Both the position numbers and the translations under genes were made by a program. A DNA stretch of 64,000 bases, from positions 1,054,001-1,118,000 of the forward strand of contig NZ_CP147776.1 in assembly GCF_037300705.1 (NCBI RefSeq). The letters are read 5' to 3'. The DNA comes from Massilia sp. W12 (GTDB lineage: Bacteria > Pseudomonadota > Gammaproteobacteria > Burkholderiales > Burkholderiaceae_D). Shown piece by piece: positions 10,357 through 21,888 of the stretch. The notes beneath the pieces are model-generated. The model was not told the origin of the DNA. It did not search any database and saw nothing but the letters and a program-made list of their open reading frames with translations. The first letter of the stretch is position 1. The number at the start of each line of letters is the position of its first letter.

Positions 10357-10716
10357 GTGAACCTCGAGAATTATTTTCCAGTCCTCCTCTTCATCATCGT
10401 CGGCGTCGCCGTCGGCGTGCTGCCCCAGGTCCTGGGGCGTTTGCTTGGCCCGCATAAGCCGGATGACGCCAAGCTCAGTCCATATGAATGCGGCTTTGAA
10501 GCGTTTGAAGATGCGCGTATGAAGTTTGACGTGCGCTACTACCTGGTCGCTATCCTTTTCATTCTGTTCGATCTCGAAACCGCGTTTTTCTTCCCCTGGG
10601 GCGTTTCCATGCGCGAGCTGGGGTGGAGCGGTTTTGTCACGATGCTGGTCTTCATTGCAGAATTTGCAGTGGGTTTTTGGTACATCTGGAAGAAAGGCGC
10701 CCTGGATTGGGAGTGA
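10357..10716 (+). CDS. nuoA: NADH-quinone oxidoreductase subunit A
   Basis: A 119-residue membrane subunit of complex I with three transmembrane helices. Recognisable are LPYECGFEA-type [19 protein letters not shown] and FLDLE-type [13 protein letters not shown]. The GTG at 10357 is chosen because it gives the family N-terminus (MNLENYFPV); the open frame runs further upstream but that part does not look coding. It is the first of fourteen nuo genes in the standard order, and nuoB starts 3 bp after its stop. Confidence 0.95.
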   Translation: MNLENYFPVLLFIIVGVAVGVLPQVLGRLLGPHKPDDAKLSPYECGFEAFEDARMKFDVRYYLVAILFILFDLETAFFFPWGVSMRELGWSGFVTMLVFIAEFAVGFWYIWKKGALDWE

Positions 10717-10719
10717 GCC

Positions 10720-11202
10720 ATGTCAATCATTGAAGGTAAATTGAACCAAGGTTTCATCACCACGTCGGCTGACAAGCTGATCAACTGGACGCGCACCGGC
10801 TCTTTGTGGCCGATGACGTTCGGTTTGGCCTGCTGTGCGGTGGAGATGATGCAAGCCGGCGCTTCGCGCTATGACCTGGACCGCTTCGGCGTCGTGTTCC
10901 GTCCCTCGCCACGGCAGGCGGACGTGATGATCGTGGCCGGCACGCTGTGCAATAAGATGGCGCCGGCCCTGCGCAAGGTCTATGATCAAATGTCTGAACC
11001 GCGCTGGGTGATCTCGATGGGCAGTTGCGCCAATGGCGGCGGCTACTATCATTATTCTTACTCCGTGGTTCGGGGTTGTGATCGCATCGTGCCGGTCGAT
11101 ATTTATGTGCCGGGCTGTCCGCCGACCGCCGAGGCGCTGCTGTACGGCATTCTGCAATTGCAAAACAAGATCAAGCGCACCAACACCATTGCGCGTATCT
11201 GA
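10720..11202 (+). CDS. nuoB: NADH-quinone oxidoreductase subunit B
   Basis: A 160-residue peripheral-arm subunit holding the terminal [4Fe-4S] cluster N2 that passes electrons to quinone. The ligands are in [19 protein letters not shown] and [12 protein letters not shown]. The protein is close to the usual length with no odd features. It is packed between nuoA and nuoC (nine bases). Confidence 0.97.
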   Translation: MSIIEGKLNQGFITTSADKLINWTRTGSLWPMTFGLACCAVEMMQAGASRYDLDRFGVVFRPSPRQADVMIVAGTLCNKMAPALRKVYDQMSEPRWVISMGSCANGGGYYHYSYSVVRGCDRIVPVDIYVPGCPPTAEALLYGILQLQNKIKRTNTIARI

Positions 11203-11211
11203 TGGGCCATC

Positions 11212-11808
11212 ATGACGACGAAAATCGAAACATTGGCGGCGCGGCTTGAACAGCATCTGGGGTCGCGCCTGCAAAAAATCAAGAGCGCATTGGGCGAAGT
11301 CACGATAGAAGTCAAAGCGGCTGACTATTTGGACGTGATGCAGCAATTGCGTGACCTGCCGGAATTGCGCTTTGAAGAATTGATCGACCTGTGCGGCCTC
11401 GATTATCAAACCTGGGGCGACGGAGTCTGGGATGGCGCGCGTTTTGCCGCTGTCACGCATCTGCTGTCGATCGCAAACAACTGGCGTTTGCGCGTGCGCG
11501 TGTTCGCGCCGGACGACGATATGCCGGTGGTGCCGTCGGTGACCGGCATCTGGGCCGCCGCCGGCTGGTATGAGCGCGAAGCCTTCGATATGTACGGCAT
11601 CCTGTTTGAAGGCCATGCCGATCTGCGCCGCATTCTGACTGACTATGGTTTCATCGGCCACCCCTTCCGCAAAGACTTCCCGGTTTCCGGTTATGTAGAA
11701 ATGAAATACGACGAGCAATTGAAGCGCGTCGTGTACCAACCGGTGACAATTGAACCGCGCGAAAATGTGCCGCGCGTGATCCGCGAAGAAACTTACGGGG
11801 TCAAATAA
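11212..11808 (+). CDS. nuoC: NADH-quinone oxidoreductase subunit C
   Basis: A 198-residue 30-kDa subunit of the connecting module of complex I. The signature [12 protein letters not shown] and GHPFRKDFP near residues 120-165 mark the family. Not fused to nuoD, unlike the E. coli NuoCD protein. Its stop overlaps the nuoD start by one base (TAATG), so translation is probably coupled. Confidence 0.97.
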   Translation: MTTKIETLAARLEQHLGSRLQKIKSALGEVTIEVKAADYLDVMQQLRDLPELRFEELIDLCGLDYQTWGDGVWDGARFAAVTHLLSIANNWRLRVRVFAPDDDMPVVPSVTGIWAAAGWYEREAFDMYGILFEGHADLRRILTDYGFIGHPFRKDFPVSGYVEMKYDEQLKRVVYQPVTIEPRENVPRVIREETYGVK

Positions 11809-13061
11809 TGGCTGATATTAAAAACTACACACTGAACTTTGGCCCCCAGCACCCGGCTGCGCACGGTGTGTTGCGTTTGGTGCTTGAACTTGACGGCGAA
11901 GTGATTCAACGCGCCGATCCGCATATCGGTCTGCTGCATCGCGCCACCGAAAAACTGGCTGAGCAGCGCACCTTCCTGCAATCCGTTCCCTATATGGACC
12001 GGCTCGACTACGTGTCGATGATGAGTAATGAACACGCGTATGTGATGGCGATTGAACGCATGCTGGGCATCGAAGTGCCGCTGCGCGCGCAATACATCCG
12101 CGTCATGTTTGACGAAATCACCCGCCTGCTCAACCACCTGATGTGGCTGGGCGCGCACGCGCTGGACGTGGGCGCGATGACGGTGTTTTTGTACGCCTTC
12201 CGTGAGCGTGAAGATTTGATGGACTGCTACGAAGCGGTGTCCGGCGCGCGCATGCACGCCGCCTACTACCGTCCGGGCGGGGTGTACCGTGATCTGCCGG
12301 CCAAGATGCCGCAGCACAAAGCCTCCATCATGCGCAATCAAAAAGCGATTGATGAACTCAACGCCAACCGCCAAGGTTCGCTGCTCGACTTCATTGAAGA
12401 CTTCACGCGCCGTTTCCCGACCTATGTCGATGAATATGAAACCCTGCTGACCGATAACCGGATCTGGAAACAGCGTCTGGTCGGCATCGGCGTGGTGTCG
12501 CCTGAGCGGGCGATGGCGATGGGCTTCACCGGCCCCATGCTGCGCGGCTCCGGCATCGCCTGGGATTTGCGTAAAAAGCAGCCGTATGAAGTGTACGACC
12601 GCATGGACTTTGATATTCCGCTGGGCACGAATGGCGATTGCTATGACCGCTATCTGGTGCGGGTGGAGGAAATGCGTCAATCCAACCGCATCATCAAGCA
12701 ATGCGTGGACTGGCTGCGCGCCAATCCCGGCCCGGTGATTTCCGATAATCACAAAGTGGCGCCGCCTTCGCGCGTGGACATGAAGTCGAATATGGAAGAG
12801 CTGATCCATCACTTCAAACTGTTCACCGAAGGCTTCCATGTGCCGGCTGGCGAAGCTTATGCGGCAGTGGAGCATCCGAAGGGCGAATTCGGGATTTATC
12901 TGATGTCCGATGGCGGCAATAAACCTTACCGCTTGAAGATCCGCGCCCCGGGCTTCCCGCATTTGCAGGGACTCGATGAAATGGCCAAGGGGCATATGAT
13001 CGCCGACGCCGTGACCATCATCGGCACCCAGGATATCGTGTTTGGCGAAATTGACCGCTAA
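11808..13061 (+). CDS. nuoD: NADH-quinone oxidoreductase subunit D
   Basis: A 417-residue 49-kDa subunit that with NuoB forms the quinone site. The N-terminal [14 protein letters not shown] contains the conserved quinone-site histidine, and [18 protein letters not shown] and the C-terminal DIVFGEIDR are family hallmarks. It shows the ancestry from the large subunit of NiFe hydrogenases. Length is normal and no frameshift is present. Confidence 0.97.
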   Translation: MADIKNYTLNFGPQHPAAHGVLRLVLELDGEVIQRADPHIGLLHRATEKLAEQRTFLQSVPYMDRLDYVSMMSNEHAYVMAIERMLGIEVPLRAQYIRVMFDEITRLLNHLMWLGAHALDVGAMTVFLYAFREREDLMDCYEAVSGARMHAAYYRPGGVYRDLPAKMPQHKASIMRNQKAIDELNANRQGSLLDFIEDFTRRFPTYVDEYETLLTDNRIWKQRLVGIGVVSPERAMAMGFTGPMLRGSGIAWDLRKKQPYEVYDRMDFDIPLGTNGDCYDRYLVRVEEMRQSNRIIKQCVDWLRANPGPVISDNHKVAPPSRVDMKSNMEELIHHFKLFTEGFHVPAGEAYAAVEHPKGEFGIYLMSDGGNKPYRLKIRAPGFPHLQGLDEMAKGHMIADAVTIIGTQDIVFGEIDR

Positions 13062-13095
13062 CCAGTGCATGCGCGCATGCGAACAGAGGCAAATA

Positions 13096-13584
13096 ATGTT
13101 GTTATCAGAGCTTGCTTATAAAAAAATCGACCGCGAGGTCGCCAAATATCCGCCCGAGCAAAAGCAATCGGCGGTGATGGCGGCGTTGGCGATCGCTCAG
13201 GATGAAACCGGCTGGTTGCCGCCGGAAGTGTTGCAGGATGTCGCTGACTATCTCGGCATGCCGGCTATCGCGGTGCAGGAAGTGGCGACTTTCTACAATA
13301 TGTACAACACCAAGCCGGTGGGCAAACACAAGATTTCGGTTTGCACCAATCTGCCTTGCGCCCTGTCCGGCGGCGAGCGCGCCGCCCACTACCTCAAGGA
13401 AAAGCTGGGCGTGGATTACAAAGAAACCACGGCTGATGGCGAATTCACCTTGATCGAAGGCGAGTGCATGGGCGCTTGCGGCGATGCGCCGGTGCTCTTG
13501 GTCAACAACAAGCGCATGTGCTCCTTCATGTCGCACGAAAAGATCGACGGCTTGCTGGATGAATTGAAAGGAGGCAAGAAATGA
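13096..13584 (+). CDS. nuoE: NADH-quinone oxidoreductase subunit E
   Basis: A 162-residue 24-kDa thioredoxin-fold subunit carrying the [2Fe-2S] cluster N1a. Ligands are in CTNLPC and [11 protein letters not shown]. The ATG at 13096 (preceded by AGAGG) is preferred over an in-frame start at 13042 that would overlap nuoD and gives no family homology. The stop overlaps the nuoF start (ATGA). Confidence 0.95.
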   Translation: MLLSELAYKKIDREVAKYPPEQKQSAVMAALAIAQDETGWLPPEVLQDVADYLGMPAIAVQEVATFYNMYNTKPVGKHKISVCTNLPCALSGGERAAHYLKEKLGVDYKETTADGEFTLIEGECMGACGDAPVLLVNNKRMCSFMSHEKIDGLLDELKGGKK

Positions 13585-14876
13585 CTTGCCTGCATGGACG
13601 CCATATCAAACCGCTGATCCTGGCCGGATTGGACGGACAAAACTGGCATCTGGAAGATTATGTCAAGCGCGGCGGCTATCAAAGCCTGCGCAAAATCCTG
13701 ACCGAAGGCATGACCCCGGAACAGGTGATCGCCGAATTGAAAGCCTCTTCGCTGCGCGGGCGCGGCGGCGCCGGTTTCCCGACCGGCTTGAAATGGTCTT
13801 TCATGCCGCGTCAATTCGCTGGCCAGAAATACCTGGTGTGCAATACCGATGAAGGCGAACCGGGCACATTCAAAGACCGCGACATCATCCGCTACAACCC
13901 GCACGCCCTGATTGAAGGCATGGCGATTGGCGCGTTTGCGATGGGCATCACGGTCGGCTACAACTACATCCACGGCGAAATTTTTGCCGACTACCTGCGC
14001 TTTGATGAAGCGCTGGAAGAAGCGCGCGCCGCCGGCATGCTGGGCGACAACATCATGGGCAGCAATTTTTCATTCCAGCTGCACGCCTTCCATGGCTATG
14101 GCGCCTACATCTGCGGCGAGGAAACTGCCTTGCTGGAATCGCTGGAAGGCAAAAAAGGCCAGCCGCGCTTCAAGCCGCCGTTCCCGGCCAGCTTCGGCCT
14201 GTATGGCAAGCCGACCACGATTAACAACACCGAAACCTTCGCCGCCGTGCCTTTCATCATCGCCATGGGCGGTGAGAATTACGCCGCGCTGGGCAAGCCC
14301 AACAATGGCGGCACCAAGATTTTCTCGATGTCGGGCGATATCGCCAAGCCGGGCAATTATGAAGTGCCGCTGGGCACCCCGTTTGCCGATCTGCTGGAAC
14401 TGGCCGGCGGCATGCGCGATGGTAAAAAGATCAAGGCTGTGATCCCGGGCGGCTCCTCGATGCCGGTGCTGCCGGGCGATGTGATGATGGCCACCGACAT
14501 GGATTACGACTCAATCGCCAAAGCCGGCTCGATGCTGGGTTCGGGCGCGGTGATCGTGATGGACGAAACGCGTTGCATGGTGAAATCGCTGCTGCGTTTG
14601 TCTTACTTCTATTTTGAAGAATCCTGCGGTCAGTGCACCCCATGCCGTGAAGGCACGGGCTGGTTGTACAAGATGGTGCACAGAATCGAACACGGCCAGG
14701 GCCGTCCGGATGATCTGGACATGCTCAACCGTATCGCCGACAACATCCAGGGCCGCACCATTTGCGCGCTGGGCGATGCGGCGGCAATGCCGGTGCGTGC
14801 CATGATCAAGCACTTCCGTGAAGAATTTGCATACCACATCGAGCACAAACGGTGCTTGGTTCCCGCTTACGTATAA
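13581..14876 (+). CDS. nuoF: NADH-quinone oxidoreductase subunit F (NADH/FMN binding)
   Basis: A 431-residue subunit where NADH is oxidised. The NADH-binding glycine-rich [14 protein letters not shown] and FMN-binding [13 protein letters not shown] are present, and the [4Fe-4S] N3 ligands are in [12 protein letters not shown] with a later Cys in [11 protein letters not shown]. It overlaps nuoE by four bases, a coupled start. Confidence 0.97.
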   Translation: MTCLHGRHIKPLILAGLDGQNWHLEDYVKRGGYQSLRKILTEGMTPEQVIAELKASSLRGRGGAGFPTGLKWSFMPRQFAGQKYLVCNTDEGEPGTFKDRDIIRYNPHALIEGMAIGAFAMGITVGYNYIHGEIFADYLRFDEALEEARAAGMLGDNIMGSNFSFQLHAFHGYGAYICGEETALLESLEGKKGQPRFKPPFPASFGLYGKPTTINNTETFAAVPFIIAMGGENYAALGKPNNGGTKIFSMSGDIAKPGNYEVPLGTPFADLLELAGGMRDGKKIKAVIPGGSSMPVLPGDVMMATDMDYDSIAKAGSMLGSGAVIVMDETRCMVKSLLRLSYFYFEESCGQCTPCREGTGWLYKMVHRIEHGQGRPDDLDMLNRIADNIQGRTICALGDAAAMPVRAMIKHFREEFAYHIEHKRCLVPAYV

Positions 14877-14899
14877 AGCTGTCAGGCCAAAGTAAAACC

Positions 14900-17233
14900 A
14901 TGGTTGAAATCGAAATCGACGGTAAGAAGGTGGAAGTGCCACCCGGCAGCATGGTGATGGATGCTGCCAACAAGGTGGGCACATACATTCCTCATTTCTG
15001 TTACCACAAAAAACTGTCCATCGCGGCCAACTGCCGCATGTGCTTGGTCGAGGTTGAAAAAGCGCCGAAACCATTGCCTGCCTGCGCCACCCCGGTCGCA
15101 GCCGGCATGATCGTGCGTTCCAACAGCGAAAAAGCGGTGCAAGCGCAAAAGAGCGTGATGGAATTCCTGTTGATTAACCACCCGCTGGACTGCCCGATCT
15201 GCGATCAGGGCGGCGAATGCCAGTTGCAGGACTTGGCGATGGGCTATGGCCCCTCGGCTTCCCGCTACCAGGAAGAAAAGCGCGTGGTGTTCCACAAGAA
15301 TGTCGGCCCGCTGATCTCGATGGAAGAGATGAGCCGCTGCATCCACTGCACCCGCTGCGTGCGCTTCGGCCAGGAAATCGCCGGCGTGATGGAACTGGGC
15401 ATGCTCAATCGCGGCGAGCACTCGGAAATCACGTCCTTCGTCGGCAAAACGGTCGATTCCGAACTCTCGGGCAATATGATTGATCTGTGCCCGGTCGGCG
15501 CCCTGACTTCCAAGCCGTTCCGCTATTCCGCCCGCACCTGGGAATTGGGCCGCCGCAAATCGGTCAGCCCGCATGATGCAGTCGGCGCGAATCTGATCGT
15601 GCAAGTCAAAAACAACCAGGTCAAGCGCGTTGTGCCGCTGGAAAATGAAGCGGTCAATGAATGCTGGATTTCCGATAAAGACCGTTTCTCCTACGAAGCC
15701 TTGAACAGCGAAGAACGCTTGCAACAGCCGATGTTGAAGCAGGGCGGTCAATGGCAAACCGTGGATTGGAAAACCGCGCTCGAATACGTCGCGCACGGCT
15801 TGCGCAACATCCGCCACGAACATGGCGCGGACGCAATCGGCGCCCTGGTCAGCCCGCATGCCACGCTGGAAGAAATGGCCCTGGCGGCGAAACTGATGCG
15901 CGCAATCGGCAGCGACAACATCGACAGCCGCCTGCGCCAGTCTGATTTTTCGCTGGATGGCAAGATCAAGCCATGGCTTGGTATGCACATCGAAGAACTG
16001 GGCCATATGGAACGTGTGCTGGTGATCGGCGCCTTCCTGCGTAAAGATCATCCGCTCTTGTCCGCGCGCCTGCGCCAAGCCGTGAAACACGGCGCCAAGC
16101 TGATGCTGGTGCATGGCTGCGACGACGACAATCTGATCCCGGCTGCCGCCAAGATGATTGCCGCGCCGTCTGATTGGCTGGCGGCCTTATCGAAAATCGT
16201 GGTCGCCCTGGCGGCGCGCAAACAAATCGCCGCACCGGCTGGCTTTGACGCCGTGCAAGCCGATGACGCCGCGCACAAAATCGCCGAATTGCTGGATGGC
16301 GGCGAAGGCCGCGCCATCTTGCTGGGCAATGCCGCCGTCGCCCATCCCGAATACGCCAAGCTGCATGCCGCCGCCGAATGGATTGCCGCCAACAGCGGGG
16401 CCAAATTCGGCGTACTGGGTGAAGCCGCCAACAGCGTCGGCGCCTATCTGGCCAAAGCCGTGCCGCAAGACAAGGGCGCGAACGCATTCGACATGATCGC
16501 CAAGCCGCGCAAAGCCTATCTGGTGTTGCACGCCGAAGCCGAGCGCGATTGCCACGACACGCGCGCCGCCGCAGCAGCCATGCAGGCAGCGGAAATGGTG
16601 GTGCTGATGTCGCCGTTCAAGCAGGGCATGGACTATGCCGACGTGATTCTGCCGGTGGCCCCGTTCACGGAAACCGCAGGCAGCTTTGTGAATTGCGAAG
16701 GCCGTTTGCAAAGCTTCCAGGGCGTCGTCAAGGCGCTGGGCGAAACCCGTCCGGCATGGAAAGTTTTGCGCGTGCTGGGCAATCTGCTCGACGCACCGGG
16801 TTTTGATTACGACAGCGCAGAGCAGGTGCGCGCCGAAATCACCAAGGTTGCGCATGGCGAATTGATCAGCGGCCTGAACAACCAATCCGGCCTCGCACCG
16901 CAAGCCGGGCAAGCCGCCGGCGGACTGCAACGTCTGGCCGATGTGCCGATTTATTTTGCCGATGCGCTGGTGCGCCGCGCGCCGTCGCTGCAAGCCACCG
17001 CCGACGCCAAAGCGCCGCGCGCCCTGATGAACCAAGCCACCCTCGCCAAGCATGGCCTGCAAGCCGGCGACGCCGTCACCGTGCGTCAAGGGCAGGGCAG
17101 CGCCAGTCTGTTGGCCGCATTGCACGCCGGCCTGCCGGATGATGTGGTGCGTATCGCCGCCGCACATGAAAGCACGGCGCAACTGGGTGCCATGTTTGGC
17201 GCTGTGACGCTGGAAAAAGGGAAGGGGGCGTAA
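14900..17233 (+). CDS. nuoG: NADH-quinone oxidoreductase subunit G
   Basis: A 777-residue subunit holding most iron-sulfur clusters of the electron wire. An N-terminal 2Fe-2S domain ([20 protein letters not shown]), the HxxxCxxC region, [14 protein letters not shown] and [16 protein letters not shown] precede a molybdopterin-oxidoreductase-like body. ATG 14900 begins [16 protein letters not shown], the family N-terminus; an in-frame upstream start at 14852 would overlap nuoF. The stop overlaps nuoH by one base. Confidence 0.96.
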   Translation: MVEIEIDGKKVEVPPGSMVMDAANKVGTYIPHFCYHKKLSIAANCRMCLVEVEKAPKPLPACATPVAAGMIVRSNSEKAVQAQKSVMEFLLINHPLDCPICDQGGECQLQDLAMGYGPSASRYQEEKRVVFHKNVGPLISMEEMSRCIHCTRCVRFGQEIAGVMELGMLNRGEHSEITSFVGKTVDSELSGNMIDLCPVGALTSKPFRYSARTWELGRRKSVSPHDAVGANLIVQVKNNQVKRVVPLENEAVNECWISDKDRFSYEALNSEERLQQPMLKQGGQWQTVDWKTALEYVAHGLRNIRHEHGADAIGALVSPHATLEEMALAAKLMRAIGSDNIDSRLRQSDFSLDGKIKPWLGMHIEELGHMERVLVIGAFLRKDHPLLSARLRQAVKHGAKLMLVHGCDDDNLIPAAAKMIAAPSDWLAALSKIVVALAARKQIAAPAGFDAVQADDAAHKIAELLDGGEGRAILLGNAAVAHPEYAKLHAAAEWIAANSGAKFGVLGEAANSVGAYLAKAVPQDKGANAFDMIAKPRKAYLVLHAEAERDCHDTRAAAAAMQAAEMVVLMSPFKQGMDYADVILPVAPFTETAGSFVNCEGRLQSFQGVVKALGETRPAWKVLRVLGNLLDAPGFDYDSAEQVRAEITKVAHGELISGLNNQSGLAPQAGQAAGGLQRLADVPIYFADALVRRAPSLQATADAKAPRALMNQATLAKHGLQAGDAVTVRQGQGSASLLAALHAGLPDDVVRIAAAHESTAQLGAMFGAVTLEKGKGA

Positions 17234-18297
17234 TGGATCAATTGTTGACCCTGGTGCACAAGTTTGGCTTGGACAATCTTGGCTCGCTCTGGATTCCGCT
17301 GTGGACGCTGATCAAAATCGTGGCCATCGTGGCCCCGTTGATGATTTGCGTGGCCTACCTCACTTTGTGGGAACGCAAAATGATCGGCTGGATGCAAGTG
17401 CGTCACGGCCCCAACCGCGTCGGTTACGGCTTGCTGCAACCGATTGCAGACGGCGTCAAGCTGCTGCTCAAAGAAATCATTTTGCCGGCGCGCTCGAATA
17501 AAGCGCTGTTCATTCTGGCCCCGATCATGACCATCATGCCGGCGCTGGCGTGCTGGGCGGTGATCCCGTTCGGCCCGGAAGCCGTGCTGGCGAATGTCAA
17601 CGCCGGTTTGCTGTTATTGATGGCGATTGCCTCGGTGGAAGTGTATGGCGTGATCATCGCCGGCTGGGCCTCCAACTCGAAATACTCTTTCCTGGGCGCC
17701 ATGCGCGCTTCGGCGCAGATGGTGTCGTATGAAATCCCGATGGGTTTTGTATTGGTGATCGTATTGATGGTGTCGGGCAGCCTGAACTTCATCGACATCG
17801 TGAAATCGCAAGGCGCCGGCTGGGGTGCGGAAAATGGCCTGACCTTCCTGTCCTGGAACTGGTTGCCGTTGCTGCCGATGTTCTTTGTGTACATCATTTC
17901 CGGCATCGCCGAAACCAACCGCCATCCGTTTGACGTGGTGGAAGGCGAATCGGAAATCGTCGCCGGCCATATGGTGGAATACTCGGGCATGTCGTTCGCC
18001 ATGTTCTTCCTGGCGGAATACGCAAACATGATTTTGATTTCCGTGGTGGCCGTGTTGATGTTCCTGGGCGGCTGGATGGCCCCGGTGGCTTTCCTGGACT
18101 TCATCCCGGGGTGGATCTGGCTGGGTCTGAAGACCTTCTTCGTGGTCTCGATTTTCCTTTGGGTGCGCGCTTCCTTCCCGCGTTACCGCTATGACCAGAT
18201 CATGCGTTTAGGCTGGAAAATCTTCATCCCGCTGACGCTGGGCTATCTGGTGTTCGTCGCAGCGTGGATGCAAAGCCCATGGAATATCTGGAAATAA
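17233..18297 (+). CDS. nuoH: NADH-quinone oxidoreductase subunit H
   Basis: A 354-residue membrane subunit with eight or so helices that joins the peripheral and membrane arms and lines the quinone cavity. Conserved segments are [18 protein letters not shown] and [19 protein letters not shown], the acidic loop important for coupling. The overlap with nuoG (TAATG) supports the start. Confidence 0.97.
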   Translation: MDQLLTLVHKFGLDNLGSLWIPLWTLIKIVAIVAPLMICVAYLTLWERKMIGWMQVRHGPNRVGYGLLQPIADGVKLLLKEIILPARSNKALFILAPIMTIMPALACWAVIPFGPEAVLANVNAGLLLLMAIASVEVYGVIIAGWASNSKYSFLGAMRASAQMVSYEIPMGFVLVIVLMVSGSLNFIDIVKSQGAGWGAENGLTFLSWNWLPLLPMFFVYIISGIAETNRHPFDVVEGESEIVAGHMVEYSGMSFAMFFLAEYANMILISVVAVLMFLGGWMAPVAFLDFIPGWIWLGLKTFFVVSIFLWVRASFPRYRYDQIMRLGWKIFIPLTLGYLVFVAAWMQSPWNIWK

Positions 18298-18310
18298 TGC
18301 GAGGAAAATC

Positions 18311-18799
18311 ATGAATGCAATACGGGATTTTTTCCGCACCTGGGTCTTGTTTGAATTGTTCAAGGGGCTGGCGCTGACCGGTCGCTATCTGTTCGCACGC
18401 AAGATCACGGTGCAATATCCGGAAGAGAAGACGCCGATGTCGCCGCGCTTCCGTGGCCTGCACGCGTTGCGCCGCTATCCAAATGGCGAGGAACGCTGCA
18501 TTGCCTGCAAACTGTGTGAAGCGGTTTGCCCGGCGATGGCGATCACCATCGAATCCGAGCAGCGCGCTGACGGCAGCCGCCGCACCACGCGTTACGACAT
18601 CGACCTGACCAAGTGCATCTTCTGCGGTTTCTGCGAAGAATCCTGCCCGGTCGATTCGATTGTGGAAACGCATATTTTTGAATACCACGGCGAAAAACGC
18701 GGCGACTTGTACTACACCAAGGAAATGCTGCTGGCGATTGGCGACCGTTACGAACAGGATATTGCGGCGGCGCGTCAAGCGGACGCCCAATACCGCTAA
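18311..18799 (+). CDS. nuoI: NADH-quinone oxidoreductase subunit I
   Basis: A 162-residue ferredoxin-like subunit bearing two [4Fe-4S] clusters (N6a, N6b): [12 protein letters not shown] and [18 protein letters not shown]. An amphipathic N-terminal helix ([19 protein letters not shown]) attaches it to the membrane arm. AGGAAA precedes the ATG. Confidence 0.97.
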   Translation: MNAIRDFFRTWVLFELFKGLALTGRYLFARKITVQYPEEKTPMSPRFRGLHALRRYPNGEERCIACKLCEAVCPAMAITIESEQRADGSRRTTRYDIDLTKCIFCGFCEESCPVDSIVETHIFEYHGEKRGDLYYTKEMLLAIGDRYEQDIAAARQADAQYR

Positions 18800-18821
18800 C
18801 CGAACCGGGAATCACAGGCTT

Positions 18822-19445
18822 ATGGACTTCAAAACTGCCTTGTTCTATGTATTTGCACTGGTGCTGTGCATCGCCGCCTTGCGCACGATCACAGCCAAAA
18901 ACCCGGTGCATGCGGCGCTGTTTTTAGTGCTGTCTTTCTTTTCCGCCGCCGGCATCTGGATGCTGCTGAAAGCGGAATTCCTGGCCATTGTGCTGGTGCT
19001 GGTGTATGTCGGCGCGGTCATGGTGCTGTTCCTGTTCGTGGTGATGATGCTCGATATTGATATTGCGCGGATGCGCGAAGGCTTCTGGCAATCCTTCCCG
19101 CTGGCGGCGACAGTCGGCGTGATCATCGTGCTGGAAATGGCGGCGGTCTTGCTGCGCGGCTTCTGGAGCCCGGATCAGCAAGCCCCGGCGGCGGCGGCCA
19201 CGATCGGCGGCACCAAGGAGCTGGGTCTGCAAATCTTCACCAAATACATCTTCGCCTTTGAAGTGGCGGCGGTGGTGCTGCTGGTGGCGATCATCGCGGC
19301 TGTCGCGCTGACCTTGCGCCGTCGTAAAGACGCCAAATACTTCTCGCCGGGCGATGCCGTCAAGGTGAAAGCCGCTGACCGTCTGCGCGTGGTGAAAATG
19401 CAAGCCGAAGTCGAACGCGCGCCAGGCGCCGACAGTGCGCAATAA
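18822..19445 (+). CDS. nuoJ: NADH-quinone oxidoreductase subunit J
   Basis: A 207-residue membrane subunit with five helices. VYVGAVMVLFLFVVMML matches the conserved third helix containing the pi-bulge. The ATG at 18822 gives MDFKTALFYVFA; the longer open frame upstream overlaps nuoI and is not coding. The C-terminal 40 residues are hydrophilic, as in other betaproteobacteria. Confidence 0.95.
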   Translation: MDFKTALFYVFALVLCIAALRTITAKNPVHAALFLVLSFFSAAGIWMLLKAEFLAIVLVLVYVGAVMVLFLFVVMMLDIDIARMREGFWQSFPLAATVGVIIVLEMAAVLLRGFWSPDQQAPAAAATIGGTKELGLQIFTKYIFAFEVAAVVLLVAIIAAVALTLRRRKDAKYFSPGDAVKVKAADRLRVVKMQAEVERAPGADSAQ

Positions 19446-19460
19446 GGACCGGGAGACGCT

Positions 19461-19769
19461 ATGACATTGACTCTGACACACTACCTGATCCTGGGCGCAA
19501 TTCTGTTTGCGATTTCGGTGATCGGCATCTTTTTGAACCGCAAGAACATTATCGTGCTGTTGATGGCGATTGAATTGATGCTGCTGGCGGTGAATATGAA
19601 TTTCATTGCCTTCTCGCACTATCTGGGCGATGCGGCTGGACAGATTTTTGTCTTTTTCATACTTACCGTGGCGGCGGCGGAATCCGCGATTGGTCTGGCG
19701 ATTCTGGTGGTGATGTTCCGTAATCTGGATACCATCAACGTCGAAGATTTGGATAGCCTCAAAGGCTGA
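19461..19769 (+). CDS. nuoK: NADH-quinone oxidoreductase subunit K
   Basis: A 102-residue, three-helix MrpC-like subunit. Family features are [24 protein letters not shown], with the conserved membrane glutamate in AIELM, and [17 protein letters not shown] with the second. Length is standard. Confidence 0.97.
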   Translation: MTLTLTHYLILGAILFAISVIGIFLNRKNIIVLLMAIELMLLAVNMNFIAFSHYLGDAAGQIFVFFILTVAAAESAIGLAILVVMFRNLDTINVEDLDSLKG

Positions 19770-19801
19770 TCGGCTCAACATAACAACACGAAAGTACAGA
19801 T

Positions 19802-21862
19802 ATGGCAGGGCAACTTAACCCTAACCTCTTGCTTGCTATCCCACTGGCGCCGCTGGCCGGCGCCATGGTGGCCGGCCTGCTTGGCACCCGCTTCTTTGGC
19901 AATCTGGTGGGGCGCAAGGTCTCGCACAGTGCGACCATTCTCGGTGTGCTGATCGCCTTCGTGCTGTCCTTCCTGACTCTGCAGGATGTGTTAGCCGGAG
20001 CGAAATTCAACGAGACCATTTATACCTGGATGACAGTAGCCGGCTTGAAGCTGGAAGTCGGCTTCCTGGTGGACAGCCTGACCGCCACCATGATGTGCGT
20101 GGTCACCTTCGTCTCCCTGATGGTGCATATTTACACCATCGGCTATATGGAAGAGGACGAAGGCTATAACCGCTTCTTCTCCTACATCTCGCTGTTTACC
20201 TTCTCGATGCTGATGCTGGTGATGTCGAACAACTTCCTGCAACTGTTCTTCGGTTGGGAAGCGGTCGGCCTGGTGTCGTATCTCCTGATCGGTTTCTGGT
20301 ACAAACGCCCGACCGCGATCTTTGCGAATATGAAAGCCTTCCTGGTCAACCGCGTGGGCGACTTCGGCTTCATTCTCGGCATCGGTCTGGTGCTGGCCTA
20401 CACCGGCAGCCTGAACTACGCCGAAGTGTTCGACAAGAAAAACGCGATGGTGCAGGCGATGTTGCCCGGCACCACCTGGATGGTGGTGACGGTCGCCTGT
20501 ATCTGCCTGTTCATCGGCGCGATGGGTAAATCGGCCCAATTCCCGCTGCACGTCTGGCTGCCGGACTCGATGGAAGGCCCGACCCCGATTTCCGCCCTGA
20601 TTCACGCCGCGACCATGGTGACCGCCGGCATTTTCATGGTGGCGCGCATGTCGCCGCTGTTTGAATTGTCCGACGCCGCCTTGTCCTTCGTGCTGGTGAT
20701 CGGCTCCATCACCGCGCTGTTCATGGGCTTTATGGGCATCATCCAAAACGACATCAAGCGCGTGGTGGCGTACTCCACCCTGTCGCAGCTCGGCTATATG
20801 ACGGTCGCGCTGGGCGCTTCCGCCTACTCGGTGGCGGTATTCCATCTGATGACGCACGCTTTCTTCAAAGCCTTGCTGTTCCTGGCTGCCGGTTCGGTGA
20901 TTATCGGCATGCACCATGATCAGGACATCCGCAACATGGGCGGCTTGCGCAAATATATGCCGATTACCTGGATTACCTCCCTGATCGGTTCGCTGGCCCT
21001 GATCGGCACCCCCTTCCTGTCCGGCTTCTACTCCAAGGACACGATTATTGAAGCGGTGGCGCTGACCAATATTCCGGGCGCAGGCTTTGCCAAGTTCGCG
21101 GTGCTGGCCGGCGTGTTCGTCACCGCCTTCTACTCCTTCCGTATGTACTTCCTGGTGTTCCACGGCGAAGAGCGTTTCGGCAAGGCGCATGATCACGGCC
21201 ACGGCCATGACGATCATCATGACGACCATCACCACGGTCTGGCCCCGGGTCAGAAACCGCATGAGTCGCCATGGGTGGTGACGCTGCCTTTGATTTTGCT
21301 GGCGATTCCGTCCGCCTTCATCGGCTTCTTCACCGATGGCCCGATGCTGTTTGAACACTTCTTTGACGGCGTGATCATGGTGGACAATGAACACCATCCG
21401 GCAATGGCTGAATTGGCTAAACATTTCCATGGCCCGCTGGCGATGGCGCTGCACGGCTTTACCACCTTGCCGTTCTTCCTGGCCGCAGCAGGTGTCGCCA
21501 CCTCCTGGTACTTCTATATGAAGAAGCCGTCGATTCCGGCCGCAATCAAAGAACGTTTCAGCTTCCTGTACACGGTTCTGGACAATAAGTACTACATGGA
21601 TAAATTCAACGAAGTCGTATTTGCCGGCGGCGCCCGCTTATTGGGGCGCGGTTTGTGGCAATTCGGCGACCGTGCGTTAATTGATGGTCTGATCAATGGC
21701 GCGGCAGGTTTGACCGGCTGGGTGGCGCGTCTGGTGCGCACCTTCCAAACCGGTTTCATCTATCACTACGCATTCCTGATGATTTTGGGCGTGGTCGGTT
21801 TGTTGACGTATTTCATGTGGCACGAGCACCTGTTCATGTTCGCAGGCGCAGTGGCGAAGTAA
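19802..21862 (+). CDS. nuoL: NADH-quinone oxidoreductase subunit L, with histidine-rich loop
   Basis: A 686-residue antiporter-like proton-channel subunit with the long lateral C-terminal helix. Conserved LFFGWEAVGLVSYLLIGFW, AMGKSAQFPLHVWLPDSMEGPTP and the lysine/histidine-bearing helices are present. It is longer than the ~610 residues of E. coli, partly through a loop at residues 463-478 in which nine of sixteen residues are His (HDHGHGHDDHHDDHHH), possibly a metal-binding site. Related betaproteobacterial NuoL proteins often have a shorter or variable version of this loop. Confidence 0.96.
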   Translation: MAGQLNPNLLLAIPLAPLAGAMVAGLLGTRFFGNLVGRKVSHSATILGVLIAFVLSFLTLQDVLAGAKFNETIYTWMTVAGLKLEVGFLVDSLTATMMCVVTFVSLMVHIYTIGYMEEDEGYNRFFSYISLFTFSMLMLVMSNNFLQLFFGWEAVGLVSYLLIGFWYKRPTAIFANMKAFLVNRVGDFGFILGIGLVLAYTGSLNYAEVFDKKNAMVQAMLPGTTWMVVTVACICLFIGAMGKSAQFPLHVWLPDSMEGPTPISALIHAATMVTAGIFMVARMSPLFELSDAALSFVLVIGSITALFMGFMGIIQNDIKRVVAYSTLSQLGYMTVALGASAYSVAVFHLMTHAFFKALLFLAAGSVIIGMHHDQDIRNMGGLRKYMPITWITSLIGSLALIGTPFLSGFYSKDTIIEAVALTNIPGAGFAKFAVLAGVFVTAFYSFRMYFLVFHGEERFGKAHDHGHGHDDHHDDHHHGLAPGQKPHESPWVVTLPLILLAIPSAFIGFFTDGPMLFEHFFDGVIMVDNEHHPAMAELAKHFHGPLAMALHGFTTLPFFLAAAGVATSWYFYMKKPSIPAAIKERFSFLYTVLDNKYYMDKFNEVVFAGGARLLGRGLWQFGDRALIDGLINGAAGLTGWVARLVRTFQTGFIYHYAFLMILGVVGLLTYFMWHEHLFMFAGAVAK

Positions 21863-21888
21863 ATCAGCTAAGCATTGGCAAAACAACC

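Noticed and set aside
19991-21454. Long minus-strand open frame (487 codons) opposite nuoL, and similar ones opposite nuoD, nuoG, nuoM and nuoN
   Set aside because: They are mirror frames of GC-biased coding DNA; the plus-strand frames are unmistakable complex I subunits.
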